A stretch of DNA of 64,000 nucleotides from Planctomycetota bacterium. GTDB taxonomy: Bacteria > Planctomycetota > B15-G4 > JADJEK01. Below are positions 33,920-42,416 of the stretch, piece after piece (position 1 is the first letter of the stretch; each line of letters opens with the position of its first letter). Made by a program: the position numbers and the translations under genes. The notes under the pieces were generated by a model. That model did no database searches, was not told the origin of the DNA, and saw only the letters and a list, made by a program, of their open reading frames with translations. The DNA lies in assembly GCA_016709145.1 (NCBI GenBank), contig JADJEK010000012.1, forward strand, positions 124,001 through 188,000. Reading direction: 5' to 3'.

Positions 33920-36511
33920 TCACTGCGCGAGCTTCAACGGCGTGCCGTCCCACTCCGGCGGCGTGGCCACTCCGTAGAACGAGCAGATCGTCGGCGCGAT
34001 GTTCAACAGGCTCGGTTCGGCCTCGAGCGCCATTTTCTTGTTGCTGAAGAAAATGCCCTTCACGAGGCTCGGATCGACGCCGCAGTGGTCGCCGGTCCAA
34101 GGCTGGTCGTTGACGATGATGCCTTGCTTGCCCATGCCTTCTTGTTCGAAGCCGCCGAGCGTCGACTGCCACGACGAGCGATAGCCGACGTCGAAACCGA
34201 GGATGATGTCGCCCGGCTCTTCGAGGTAGGGGCCGTTGTAGATCTTGCGGCCGGCGTACGCGCGCAGCGCGATCTTCGCCTGGCCGCGCTCTTGGTCGAG
34301 CGAGCTCTCGAGCCGCGCGCAAATCTCGTCGACCGTCGCATCGAAGTCCGCCGCGGCGACCGAGCCGGCCGTCTCGCGGCCCTTCTTGTTGATGTAGATC
34401 TTGCCGAGACCCATCGCGTAGGCCTTCGTGCGCTTCCAGTCGACGTAGGCGAGGTTGCCGCCCGTGTCGCCGTCGATGATCGTGCCGACGTCGACCTTGT
34501 CGCCGGTCTTCAAGTCGGCGGAGGCGACGTCGACCTTGTCGCCGGTCTTCAAGTCGGCGGAGGCGACGAGCTTCGTCAGCATCTCGGCGCGATTGCCCCA
34601 GGTCTCCTTCTGGCCGTTGACGACGAGGTAGCCCTCCTCCCACAACCAGACGTTCAGGTTCACGCCGTAGCGGAACGGTTCGAAGCCGTGGTCGGAGACG
34701 ACGACGAGTCGCGCGTCGGGGCCGAACTCGCCCTTGTCCATGCGCGTCATGATCTCGCCGACGATGCGGTCCATTTCCTTGTAGGTCTCGACGATGCCGT
34801 CCTTCAGCGGGAAGGTGCGGCCGTACGCCTTCACCAACTGGTCGCGCAGCAGCGAGCCGTCGTTTGCCTTGGTGTCGTACTGCGGATGCTTCGGGTCGAT
34901 GAAGCGGAACAGCAAGTGACCGGCGCGGTCGGTGACCGACTCGACGTGGAACAGGACTTCCCAGTCCTTGTTCTTCAGCTCGCGCTCGAGCTGCTTGGTG
35001 CGCCACTTCAGCGTGAAGTCGAGCGAGTCCATGAACGCCTGCTCGCTGATCTTCCCGTCCTTCAGCGCGTTGGTCCAACAGGCCCAGCCGATCGTGTCGT
35101 ACGTGCCGCAGTCCTCCGCGATCTGCGCGGCGAACTCACGCGGCCACGAGATCGGCAGGATCGGCGGCTGCCATTCCGGCGAGATCGAGATCGGTGGCAC
35201 GAACAGTTCGAGGCGACGGTTCTCGTTCTTGTCGATCGTGCATTGCGCGACGTGGATGCGGCCGACCGCCTTCAGCTTCAGGATGCGGTTCAACTTGTAC
35301 GTGATGTGGAACCAATCGGACCATCCGCCCATCGCGACCGTCTGTGTCTGGCCGTCGATCGTGATCGCGGCGGTCTTGGCCGCGTAGTCGGGCTTGATCG
35401 TCATCTCGACTTGAACGCGATTGCCCGTCTTCCTCCAGGCCTGGTACTCCCCGTTGACGGCGCGGCGCTGTTCCTCGAGCTTCGCCTTGGTCGTTTCATT
35501 CATGCCCTGTTCGGCGAGCTTCTTGTCGAGGGCTTCGAGTTCGACCTTGAACGGCTGCTCGACCGCGAAGTTCTCGGGGCCGTTCAGCTTGGTGCGGATG
35601 GTGCCGTCCTTCTCCTCGTAAACCTTGAACACCTTGCCGCCGGTCTCGGTCGAGTTGCCGTCGGCCTTCGCGTACTCCCACTCGTCGTTCGTGTAGATCG
35701 ACCACGAGCCCGGGCCGCCCTGCACGTCGGGGACGAACAGGCCGCCGAGCAGTTTCACGTTCTCGTTCGCGAACGCGGGGAATGCCGCCGGAACTTGGAG
35801 TCCGGTGAACCGCACGCCGGCCTCGCCGAGCACGTCCCAGAACGGCTTGCCCTGGCGCTCGTTGACCGGCACCGGCACGCGCGGCGGGATCGAGCCGGTC
35901 AGCACGACCATCGCGGCGGCGGCCGCGCCGCCGAACAGCAAGGCGACGACGAGCGCGCCGATCTTGCCGAGGCGGAACACGAAGCGGAACAGCACGAAGG
36001 CGACGAGCAACGACACCACTGCGAAGATCGCGGTCCATTTGGTCGCGGTGGCCGGCACGCCGAGCGAGAACACGAACAACTCGGCCTTGGACAGGCCTTG
36101 GACGTATTGGCCGACCTCTTCGGGTGCGACGTACTTCTTCGAGACGCCTTGCAGCGCCGGCATCGGCGCGTCCGAGGCCAGGCTGATCTGGCGGCGAACG
36201 AAGTCGCCGATGTTCGTCTTGCCCGGGTTCGACGCGGTCTCGAGGACGGCCCACGACACCGGCGACTGCGCCGGGTTCGCCGTGACGAGCGGCGCGTACG
36301 TGCCCGCTTGCGACAATTTCTTGAGGTTCGGCAGGTGACCGTCGGCCATCCACTGCGACGTGAGCTCGGCGTCGACGCCGTCGAATCCGAGCAGGATCGT
36401 CTTCGGCTTCGAGCTTGCGTTGGACTGGCCCGCGGACTCCCGCGAGAGGAGCCCGAGCGCAACGCCGGACAACACGATGCAAGACAAGCCGACGCAGAGA
36501 CTTCGGTTCAT
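33920..36511 (-). CDS. Secreted alkaline phosphatase-superfamily (type I phosphodiesterase-like) protein
   Basis: An 863-residue protein with a signal sequence (LCVGLSCIVLSGVALGLL) and two further hydrophobic segments near residues 160-215. The phosphodiesterase core has TILLGFDGVDAEL (first metal Asp), NPAQSPVSWAVLET (nucleophile Ser/Thr region), VESVTDRAGHLLFR and the complete VVVSDHGFEPF, then TGDHCGVDPSLVKGI. All metal-binding motifs appear intact, unlike the 30910-32880 protein. It may hydrolyse phosphodiesters or transfer head groups at the envelope. The gene contains an exact 39-bp tandem duplication (34491-34568) that repeats 13 residues of an ADLKTGDKVDV motif without breaking the frame. 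ATG 36511 begins the signal peptide. Confidence 0.85.
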   Translation of the reverse strand: MNRSLCVGLSCIVLSGVALGLLSRESAGQSNASSKPKTILLGFDGVDAELTSQWMADGHLPNLKKLSQAGTYAPLVTANPAQSPVSWAVLETASNPGKTNIGDFVRRQISLASDAPMPALQGVSKKYVAPEEVGQYVQGLSKAELFVFSLGVPATATKWTAIFAVVSLLVAFVLFRFVFRLGKIGALVVALLFGGAAAAAMVVLTGSIPPRVPVPVNERQGKPFWDVLGEAGVRFTGLQVPAAFPAFANENVKLLGGLFVPDVQGGPGSWSIYTNDEWEYAKADGNSTETGGKVFKVYEEKDGTIRTKLNGPENFAVEQPFKVELEALDKKLAEQGMNETTKAKLEEQRRAVNGEYQAWRKTGNRVQVEMTIKPDYAAKTAAITIDGQTQTVAMGGWSDWFHITYKLNRILKLKAVGRIHVAQCTIDKNENRRLELFVPPISISPEWQPPILPISWPREFAAQIAEDCGTYDTIGWACWTNALKDGKISEQAFMDSLDFTLKWRTKQLERELKNKDWEVLFHVESVTDRAGHLLFRFIDPKHPQYDTKANDGSLLRDQLVKAYGRTFPLKDGIVETYKEMDRIVGEIMTRMDKGEFGPDARLVVVSDHGFEPFRYGVNLNVWLWEEGYLVVNGQKETWGNRAEMLTKLVASADLKTGDKVDVASADLKTGDKVDVGTIIDGDTGGNLAYVDWKRTKAYAMGLGKIYINKKGRETAGSVAAADFDATVDEICARLESSLDQERGQAKIALRAYAGRKIYNGPYLEEPGDIILGFDVGYRSSWQSTLGGFEQEGMGKQGIIVNDQPWTGDHCGVDPSLVKGIFFSNKKMALEAEPSLLNIAPTICSFYGVATPPEWDGTPLKLAQ
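34491..34568. repeat. Exact 39-bp in-frame tandem duplication
   Basis: Positions 34491-34529 and 34530-34568 are identical over 39 bases and keep the frame, giving two copies of a 13-residue motif (ADLKTGDKVDVAS). Identity at every third position implies a recent event or assembly artefact. Confidence 0.92.
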
Positions 36512-36706
36512 TCGAACACCCAAGGAGGTTGCCGCGTGGAGCGCGCGATCGTGCGCACCGGGCGTGCTGCTTCGCACGCGTTCGGGGCGACGAGCCGCAC
36601 GGCCGAATCGAACCGGTTACGTTACCCCCGTCCTCCCACGGCTGCCAACCGTCGAATCCCGCCACACCCGGCGCGATTCGATCGTTGCGGCTACTGTGCG
36701 GAACAC

Positions 36707-37879
36707 ATGACGAACACCCGCCTGGTCGTGTTGACGCTCGCCGGTCTCGCCGCGCTCGCCGCGGTCGGGTTCGTGCTGTTCAAGACCGAGCCGGCGCCGC
36801 TACCGACGGTCGAAGCTCCGCAACAGCCTGTCGCCCGCGCACCGACCGCACCGACCGCCGAGCCGACTCGCGCCGCCGCCGCCCCGCTGCCTCGCGACGA
36901 GTCGCTCGACCGCATGCAGCGGCAACTCGACAACTACAAAAAGATCAACTCGGTCGGCACGGGCACCGCGACGCTGCACGGCAAGGTCATCGACTCGATC
37001 TCGAAGCAACCGGTGTCGCAATACACGATGGCGCTCGCGCGCACCAACGAAGGGGACGTGCGGCGCCTCATCGACGACCCGCGCCGCACGCGAGTCTGGC
37101 ACAACAAGCTCGGCACGTTCACGTACCGCGACATCGCGGAGGGCCTCTACAACATCCACGTCCGCGTGCTCGGCTACGAAGAGCTCGTCGTCACCAACGT
37201 CGAGGTGCCGACGAAGGGTGACGTCACGCTCGAGCTCTCGCGCGGAGCGTACGTCGAAGGCGTGGTCCACGACGACGAGGACGGCGGCATCGGCGGGATC
37301 GACGTGCGTCTGCGGCCCCTCGCACTCGACGACCCCGGCTCCGAGATCGTCACGGGCCTGGCTCATACCGACGACGACGGGCACTTCCTGTTCTCGATGG
37401 TGCCGCCGGGCACGTACGAAGTCGCGCTCGGCAACAAGAACCTGTCGCCGCAAGGACCCCAGCAGATCTACGTCGCGGCGGGCCGCGGCTACACCGTCAA
37501 GTTCTTCGTCCCCGAGCAGAACGACATCACGATCCACGTGCGCGACGCGGCCGGCAACTACCTCGTCGGCGCAACGGTGAGCCTGTGGAGCGGCGCCGGC
37601 GAGGGCGTGATCCGCGGCGAGACGGACGAGACCGGCGAGGTCAATCTGCACCCCGTGCCACCGGGCAGTTACACCGTGAAAGTCTGGCGCAACGAGTACA
37701 TCCGGGTCGTCGAGCAACGGACGCTGAACGGCGTCAGCGACGAGGTCGAGTGGACGTTCACGCTCGAACCCGACCCGCGCGACTATGAAAAGCTGACGCC
37801 CGAAGAACTCGAACGCTTGAAGAACGGCGAGCGGCCCGAAGAGGTGTTCGGACCGAAGCCGACCTCCGGCGGGAAATGA
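36707..37879 (+). CDS. Membrane-anchored carboxypeptidase-regulatory-like domain protein
   Basis: A 390-residue protein. The N-terminal hydrophobic segment (LVVLTLAGLAALAAVGFVLF) is an anchor or signal, followed by a Pro/Ala linker to about residue 65. Three transthyretin-like beta domains follow: LHGKVIDSISKQPVSQYTM, VEGVVHDDEDGGIGGIDVRL and ITIHVRDAAGNYLVGATVSL, each ending with a GTY or GSYTV turn. Such folds bind peptides or surfaces and are common in planctomycete envelope proteins. The C-terminus is charged (LTPEELERLKNGERPEE). The gene is divergent from the phosphatase gene at 36511, so 36512-36706 should hold both promoters. The very long open frame upstream in this phase is antisense to other genes. 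Confidence 0.82.
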   Translation: MTNTRLVVLTLAGLAALAAVGFVLFKTEPAPLPTVEAPQQPVARAPTAPTAEPTRAAAAPLPRDESLDRMQRQLDNYKKINSVGTGTATLHGKVIDSISKQPVSQYTMALARTNEGDVRRLIDDPRRTRVWHNKLGTFTYRDIAEGLYNIHVRVLGYEELVVTNVEVPTKGDVTLELSRGAYVEGVVHDDEDGGIGGIDVRLRPLALDDPGSEIVTGLAHTDDDGHFLFSMVPPGTYEVALGNKNLSPQGPQQIYVAAGRGYTVKFFVPEQNDITIHVRDAAGNYLVGATVSLWSGAGEGVIRGETDETGEVNLHPVPPGSYTVKVWRNEYIRVVEQRTLNGVSDEVEWTFTLEPDPRDYEKLTPEELERLKNGERPEEVFGPKPTSGGK

Positions 37880-37922
37880 GCGAAGCCCGCACCGCGATGC
37901 GCGGTCGCGACGGCGTCGCCGC

Positions 37923-38414
37923 TCACTTCGGGATCGCCATCCCCTTCACCACGCAGTCGAACACGATCTCGCCGTCGATCGTTCCCTGCGCGTCGAACAC
38001 GCCCGACGTCGTGCGCATCTTCTGCGGACGACAAGCGAGGTAGAGGCGCTTGCCCGGGACGACGACTCCGCGGAAGCGCACGGCCTCGAGCCCAGCGAAT
38101 CCGAAGAAGCGCTCGCCCGACGCGAGCATCACGCGCTCGAAGAAGTACCCGCACAACTGACCGGCGCTCTCGACGATCAGCACGCCCGGCATCAGCGGTC
38201 GGCCCGGGATGTGGCCGCGCACCCAGAACTCGTCGTCGCGCACGTCGTGGTAGCCGACGGCGAAACCGCTCTCGCCGGGTTCGAACGCGAGGATGCCGTC
38301 GAGCAGCGCCATCTCGTGGCGATGCGGCAGGACCTCGTAGATCTTGTCCTTCGAGATGACGTCGCGGCTGAGGTCGACGCGGCTGAGGTCGACCAGCGGG
38401 GTCGCTTGGGGCAT
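37923..38414 (-). CDS. FabZ-like 3-hydroxyacyl-ACP dehydratase (hotdog fold)
   Basis: A 163-residue hotdog-fold protein. The catalytic signature GHIPGRPLMPGVLIVESAGQ contains the His and the downstream Glu of FabZ. IYEVLPHRHEMALLDGI is the family's opening motif. It could act in fatty acid synthesis or in synthesis of a special acyl chain, since homologues without a neighbouring fab cluster are common in planctomycetes. The N-terminus carries a VDLSR repeat from a 15-bp duplication (38366-38394). ATG 38414 was preferred over the longer frame from 38540, which reads unrelated intergenic sequence. Confidence 0.88.
   Translation of the reverse strand: MPQATPLVDLSRVDLSRDVISKDKIYEVLPHRHEMALLDGILAFEPGESGFAVGYHDVRDDEFWVRGHIPGRPLMPGVLIVESAGQLCGYFFERVMLASGERFFGFAGLEAVRFRGVVVPGKRLYLACRPQKMRTTSGVFDAQGTIDGEIVFDCVVKGMAIPK
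38366..38394. repeat. Short 15-bp tandem duplication in the FabZ-like gene
   Basis: GGCTGAGGTCGACGC at 38366-38380 is repeated at 38381-38394 (last base absent or changed), encoding VDLSR twice. It is in frame. Confidence 0.7.
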
Positions 38415-38515
38415 GGCGGGTTCGTTCGGGTTGGTTCGAAGTCGGTGCGAAGGGGCGCGAAGCAACCGATTCACACGCCGCCGGTCAACAAGTTGTCGCG
38501 CATCGGCACGAAAGA

Positions 38516-38550
38516 AACCGCTCGAGTGCCCACGCGGCACCCGAGCGGTT
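38516..38550 (-). terminator. Hairpin resembling a leftward intrinsic terminator
   Basis: The outer arm AACCGCTCG (9 bp) and inner arm GTGCC/GGCAC (5 bp) form a near-perfect stem with a 5-base loop. On the minus strand it is followed by TTTCTTTC. No leftward protein gene lies upstream of it, so it would terminate a transcript starting between 38550 and lgt. Confidence 0.5.
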
Positions 38551-38820
38551 CATCGGATCGGCTTCCCCGGCTCATGCTCTCGGAACGATGAGTGGGCACC
38601 CGTCTCGTTCAAAAAACACCAAGTTCAACGAGTCGGGGAAACCATGTCTGTCTTCGGACACGACTCTCCATGGCAAGGAGCGTGCCAGCGTCGCGCGTCC
38701 CGGAAGGAGCGGCGATACGGCGCCAGAACGCCAAGGACCGGGCTCGAACCGCCGTAAACAGCCGAGTTTCGGGATCCGCTCCGCTCACAGCTCGCCGCTA
38801 GGATCCGTCGCTTTCGTCCC
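38551..38820 (-). ncRNA. Candidate structured RNA ending at the 38516 hairpin
   Basis: On the minus strand this stretch can form several stems, including a 7-bp TTCCCCG/CGGGGAA stem closing a branched section, CTCGTT/AACGAG, and a CCATG/CATGG stem over a CGAA loop. It ends at a terminator-like hairpin with no associated protein gene. I looked for hallmarks of RNase P, tmRNA and SRP RNA and found none, so no family is named. No promoter was identified. Confidence 0.25.
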
Positions 38821-38849
38821 GCGTGTGCGGATTCGGCACGGAAGCGGCC

Positions 38850-39629
38850 ATGTTCCCCATCCTGTTCCAGATCGGCGACTTCAAGCTGCACGCCTTCGGC
38901 GTGATGGTGGCTCTCGGCTTCCTCGGCGGACTCTGGTTCGCGACGAAGGAAGCCCGCCGCACCGGGCTCGTGTCGGAAGAGGTCGTCAACGACCTGTTCC
39001 TCTGGTTGATCGCCGGCGGGATCATCGGCGCGCGCCTGCTTTATTGCGCGATCCACTGGGAGAAGGACTTCGCCGACGAACCGCTCCGCGTCTTGCAGAT
39101 CTGGAAGGGCGGCATCGTCTCGGTCGGCGGGTTCTTCGGCGCGTTCTTCTTCGGCTGGATCTTCTGCAAGAAGAACAAAGTGTCGTTCCTCGATCTCGCC
39201 GACGTCTGCATGCCGGGCGCACTGCTCGGCCAGGCGATCGGCCGCATCGGCTGTTTCCTCGTCGGGGACGACTACGGCCGCCCCGCGCCCGATCTGCCGT
39301 GGGCGGTGACGTTCCCGAAGAATCCGGACTCGCTGCTGCCGGAGCGCTGGCAGGGCGTCGCACTCCATCCGACGCAGCTCTACATGCTGATCAAGGCGTT
39401 CCTGATCTTCCTGGTGCTGGCGTGGGTCGCGCGCCGCCGTCGCTTCGCGGGTCAGGTGCTGTACGTCGCGATGATGCTGTATCCGATCGGCCGTTGGATC
39501 TGCGAGATCTACCGCGGCGACGAAGCCGAACGCGGCATTTGGTACGGCCTGTCGACGGCGCAGTGGACGCTGATGCCCGTGTTCCTGCTCGGCCTGATCC
39601 AGTACGTGCGCGGATCGCGGCGCGGCTGA
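38850..39629 (+). CDS. lgt: Prolipoprotein diacylglyceryl transferase
   Basis: A 259-residue integral membrane enzyme that transfers diacylglycerol from phosphatidylglycerol to the lipobox Cys of prolipoproteins. About seven helices are visible. Signature regions: HAFGVMVALGFLGGL near the start, the SVGGFFGAFF segment, GQAIGRIGCFLVGDDYGRP (the Lgt signature, with Cys where E. coli has Asn), HPTQLY and RWICEIYRGDE near the end. Length is normal. ATG 38850 gives the conserved MFPILFQIGDF start. It serves the many lipoproteins encoded in this window. Confidence 0.94.
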   Translation: MFPILFQIGDFKLHAFGVMVALGFLGGLWFATKEARRTGLVSEEVVNDLFLWLIAGGIIGARLLYCAIHWEKDFADEPLRVLQIWKGGIVSVGGFFGAFFFGWIFCKKNKVSFLDLADVCMPGALLGQAIGRIGCFLVGDDYGRPAPDLPWAVTFPKNPDSLLPERWQGVALHPTQLYMLIKAFLIFLVLAWVARRRRFAGQVLYVAMMLYPIGRWICEIYRGDEAERGIWYGLSTAQWTLMPVFLLGLIQYVRGSRRG

Positions 39630-39650
39630 CGCCGTCGCGCCCGACGCACG

Positions 39651-40058
39651 TCAGCGCGGCGATGCCCGCGCCTCGCGCCGCTCGGGGCGCAAGCGCCGGA
39701 AGCGGTCGAGCAGGCGACGCAGCGTCTTGAACAGCTCGATCGCATCGAGCGGCACCGACAATTGAGCGAACACGCCGGCCCGACGCCCTTCGACGCGGCG
39801 CAGCGCGACGTTCGAGTTCTGCGAGAACGCGATCAGCGGCAAGTCGGCGGCGAGGCGCTCGATGTCTTCCCACAGCACGTCGACCGAGCGCTGGCCGCTT
39901 TCGATCGGGACCAAGCCGAAGTCGTAGCGCCGCCGACGCAGCATCGTGCGGCCGTCGTCGACCGAGGTCGAATCGATGTCGATGCCGCCGAACGCGCGCA
40001 GCGCCGCGACCACCGGGTCGCGGACATCGGGATCATCGAGCGCGACGAGACAACGCAT
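39651..40058 (-). CDS. Receiver-like protein without a clear phosphorylation site
   Basis: A 135-residue protein with the alternating strand/helix layout of CheY-like receivers: MRCLVALDDPDVRDPVVAAL (strand, DD pair), RRYDFGLVPIES at the place of the phospho-Asp, LPLIAFSQN at the switch strand, and AQLSVPLDAIELFKTLRRLL at the last helix, where the usual Lys is replaced. The phospho-acceptor position has no Asp in the standard context, so it may be a pseudo-receiver. The C-terminus is Arg-rich. It is divergent from the gene at 40135. Function unknown. Confidence 0.6.
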   Translation of the reverse strand: MRCLVALDDPDVRDPVVAALRAFGGIDIDSTSVDDGRTMLRRRRYDFGLVPIESGQRSVDVLWEDIERLAADLPLIAFSQNSNVALRRVEGRRAGVFAQLSVPLDAIELFKTLRRLLDRFRRLRPERREARASPR

Positions 40059-40134
40059 GGAGACACCTCGACAGCGACGAGGACAATCGTTCTCCTCTCG
40101 GCTCGCAGGTGGGGTGTCTTGAGGGCCAATTCGC

Positions 40135-41100
40135 GTGATCCAGGCGGGAATCGACGAAGCCGGCTACGGACCGCTGCTCGGTCCGCTCGTGACGGCATTG
40201 ACCGCGTTCCGCTCGCCGCGAGGGATCGACGTCTGGGACGCCCTCGACGACGTCGTTGCGCGCGAGCCCGTGCCGATCGACTCCGATCGCGTCGCCGTCG
40301 CCGACTCGAAGCTCGTGCATCGTGCCGGCCACGGCATGGCCGCGATCGAGACCACCGCACTCGCGTTCCTGGCGCTGGCGAACGGCGGCTCCATCCCTGC
40401 GACCGCGAGTGAACTGTTGCGCCGCCATGCCGTCGGCACCGCGCCGCGCGTCGACGCGCTGCCGTGGTACGCGCAAGCGCTCGAGCGCTTCGAGCTGCCG
40501 CTCGTCGCATCGCGTGAACGCATCGCGACGTCGACGCGAAGACTCCGCGAGGCCGCGGCGCGCGAACGCATCGAGCCCGTCGTCCTCGCGCTGCGCCCCG
40601 TGCTCGAGAACGACTACAACGACCAGTGCGAGCGGCTGGGCTCCAAGGCGCGTGTGTTGTTCGCGGCGAACGTCGACGTGCTCGAAGCCCTGCTCGCGCG
40701 AACCCGCGGCGAGCGTTTCCGCGTGCTGTGCGATCGCCACGGCGGACGCCAGCACTACGGCGACCTGCTGCAGCTCGCGTTCCCGTTGCGCGGCGTGACG
40801 ACGAAGCTCGAATCGAAGCCGCGTTCGGCGTACGCCGTCGGTCGCGGCGCCGACGCGTTCGAGATCGAGTACGCGATCGGCGCCGAAGCGCTCGCGTTCG
40901 AAGTCGCCTTGGCGTCGATCCTGGCCAAGTACCTCCGCGAGTTGTTCGTGGAGGCGCTGAACCGCTGGTTCGTCGCGCGCGTGCCGCACTTGACGAGGAC
41001 CGCGGGGTACTACACCGACGGACTGCGCTTCCTCGAGGATCTCGAACGCGAAGGAGCGCTGTCCGCCACCGAACGTGCACGTCTGGTGCGAGTCCGCTGA
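40135..41100 (+). CDS. RNase HII-related nuclease
   Basis: A 321-residue protein starting with GTG. The opening AGIDEAGYGPLLGPL carries the RNase HII Asp-Glu pair (Asp7, Glu8), and DSK at 57-59 is the second conserved block. RVLCDRHGGRQHYGDLLQ supplies a further Asp, and FEVALASILAKYLRELFV resembles the HII motif of the A-S-I-x-AK type. The protein is about 100 residues longer than typical RnhB, with an extra section around residues 60-150. It would cut RNA in RNA/DNA hybrids, but the altered spacing makes activity uncertain. Confidence 0.75.
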   Translation: MIQAGIDEAGYGPLLGPLVTALTAFRSPRGIDVWDALDDVVAREPVPIDSDRVAVADSKLVHRAGHGMAAIETTALAFLALANGGSIPATASELLRRHAVGTAPRVDALPWYAQALERFELPLVASRERIATSTRRLREAAARERIEPVVLALRPVLENDYNDQCERLGSKARVLFAANVDVLEALLARTRGERFRVLCDRHGGRQHYGDLLQLAFPLRGVTTKLESKPRSAYAVGRGADAFEIEYAIGAEALAFEVALASILAKYLRELFVEALNRWFVARVPHLTRTAGYYTDGLRFLEDLEREGALSATERARLVRVR

Positions 41101-41183
41101 ATGACCGAAGACCGCGGACTCCTCGATCCACATCTCGTTCCGCACGCGTCGCGTGCGATGGAACTCGAAGGGAGACTCTCTCG

Positions 41184-42191
41184 ATGAACATGCTGTCTCG
41201 AATCTTCACCGCCGTCGCTCTCGCCGGATGCGCCACGGGTTGCTCGATCGGTGATTGGCTGCGCGGCGATGCCGAGCCCGAACTCGTGATCAAGGATGGC
41301 GCGACGCAGCGCGAGTTCCGCTTCACCTACGTCGCCAACGTGCCGAAAGCGCCGGCGGGCGCGCAGCGGCTCGATGTGTGGCTGCCGTTGCCGACGTCGA
41401 CCGCCGCGCAACGCGTGACGATCGAGGACGTCGCGGCGACCGTCCCCTACGCGATCGCGACCGATCCCGAGACCGGCACGCGCATGATCCACCTGCGCTT
41501 TTCCGATGACGCGCTGCGCGAGACCTCGATCGCCATGAAGTTGCGCGTGCAGTCGATCGAGCGCAAGCGCGACGACGAGCGCTCGTCATTCACGGACGCG
41601 CCGAAGCCGCGCGACCTCGCGCCCGACGCGCTCGCACCGTGGAACGCGGGACCAGCCGCGATGGCCGAGAAGGCCGCGGGCACGACCACCGATCGCCTCG
41701 AGGCCGGCGAGAAGATGTACCGCGCCGTCCTCGACCACATGCGCTACTCGAAGGACGGAACGGGTTGGGGCCGTGGCGACGTCGCGCACGCATGCTCGGC
41801 CGGCTTCGGCAACTGCACCGACTTCCACGCGTTGTTCATCGCCATGGCACGTTCGCGCGGCATCCCGGCGCGCTTCATCATGGGCTTCCCGCTGCCCGAG
41901 ACGCGCGGTACCGGCGAAGTGAAGGGCTACCACTGCTGGGCCGAGTTCTACGTCGACGGCGTGGGGTGGGTCCCGGTCGATGCGTCGGAGGCCGACAAGC
42001 ATCCTGAGCTCGCCGACTACTACTTCGGTTCGTTGACCGCCGACCGCGTCGCGTTCTCGCGTGGCCGCGACCTCGTGTTGGTGCCGCCGCAGCAGGGCCC
42101 GCCGCTGAACTTCTTCATCTACCCGTACGCCGAGCTCGACGGCAAACCGTTCGACGGGGTCACGCGCACGTTCCACTACGAGGATCTGTGA
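41184..42191 (+). CDS. Transglutaminase-like lipoprotein
   Basis: A 335-residue exported lipoprotein; the signal (IFTAVALAGCATGCS) contains two possible lipobox Cys residues at 16 and 20. After an N-terminal beta domain (FTYVANVPKAPAGAQRLDVW), a transglutaminase/cysteine-peptidase core has Cys in GFGNCTDFHALFIAMARS, His in GYHCWAEFYVDG and Asp in VPVDASEADKHP. These are the triad of the family, which includes peptidases acting on cell-wall peptides or protein cross-links. The ATG at 41184 is preceded by a GAAGGGAGA ribosome binding site. The long frame upstream overlaps the RNase gene and is not coding. Confidence 0.87.
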   Translation: MNMLSRIFTAVALAGCATGCSIGDWLRGDAEPELVIKDGATQREFRFTYVANVPKAPAGAQRLDVWLPLPTSTAAQRVTIEDVAATVPYAIATDPETGTRMIHLRFSDDALRETSIAMKLRVQSIERKRDDERSSFTDAPKPRDLAPDALAPWNAGPAAMAEKAAGTTTDRLEAGEKMYRAVLDHMRYSKDGTGWGRGDVAHACSAGFGNCTDFHALFIAMARSRGIPARFIMGFPLPETRGTGEVKGYHCWAEFYVDGVGWVPVDASEADKHPELADYYFGSLTADRVAFSRGRDLVLVPPQQGPPLNFFIYPYAELDGKPFDGVTRTFHYEDL

Positions 42192-42203
42192 CGGCAGGAG
42201 CGA

Positions 42204-42227
42204 CGCCCCCGGAGTCGCCCGGGGGCG
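42204..42227. terminator. GC-rich hairpin after the transglutaminase-like gene
   Basis: CGCCCCCGG and CCGGGGGCG form a perfect 9-bp stem with a 6-base loop, 13 bases after the stop at 42191. There is no T run. It may end that transcript. Confidence 0.5.
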
Positions 42228-42416
42228 ATCGACTCGCTGGCATCGGGCACCGCGATTGAAACAGTCGGGTCATGCGACGAAACGACGGGAGTCCAAGCTC
42301 AAGACGGCGGAGTGCAAGCGCCGACATCGTCCACGGCGGAAGGTGTCGCAGAGCGCCCCAACTCCGAACGCTCTCTGCGCGCGCGGTCTCTCTCCCCGAC
42401 GAGTTGCTCCAATCGC

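Larger units (their letters stand above)
38415..38849. other. 435-bp structured intergenic region between divergent genes
   Basis: Separates the FabZ-like gene (leftward) from lgt (rightward). It holds a strong hairpin at 38516-38550 and, to its right, several complementary pairs: TTCCCC/GGGGAA, CTCGTT/AACGAG, CTCAT/ATGAG, CCATG/CATGG and TGGCA/TGCCA. No ORF in it is supported. It may contain an RNA gene, listed separately. Confidence 0.5.

Noticed and set aside
33833..36706. Open frame of about 950 codons on the plus strand (part of a 1348-codon frame)
   Set aside because: It is antisense to the prenyl synthase and phosphatase genes, Arg/Asp/His-rich without domains, and open only because of high third-base G+C. 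Only the part from 36707 is a real gene.
38730..38800. Possible minus-strand tRNA around a GGTTCGAGCCC sequence
   Set aside because: The T stem does not pair over five bases and no acceptor or anticodon arm can be built.
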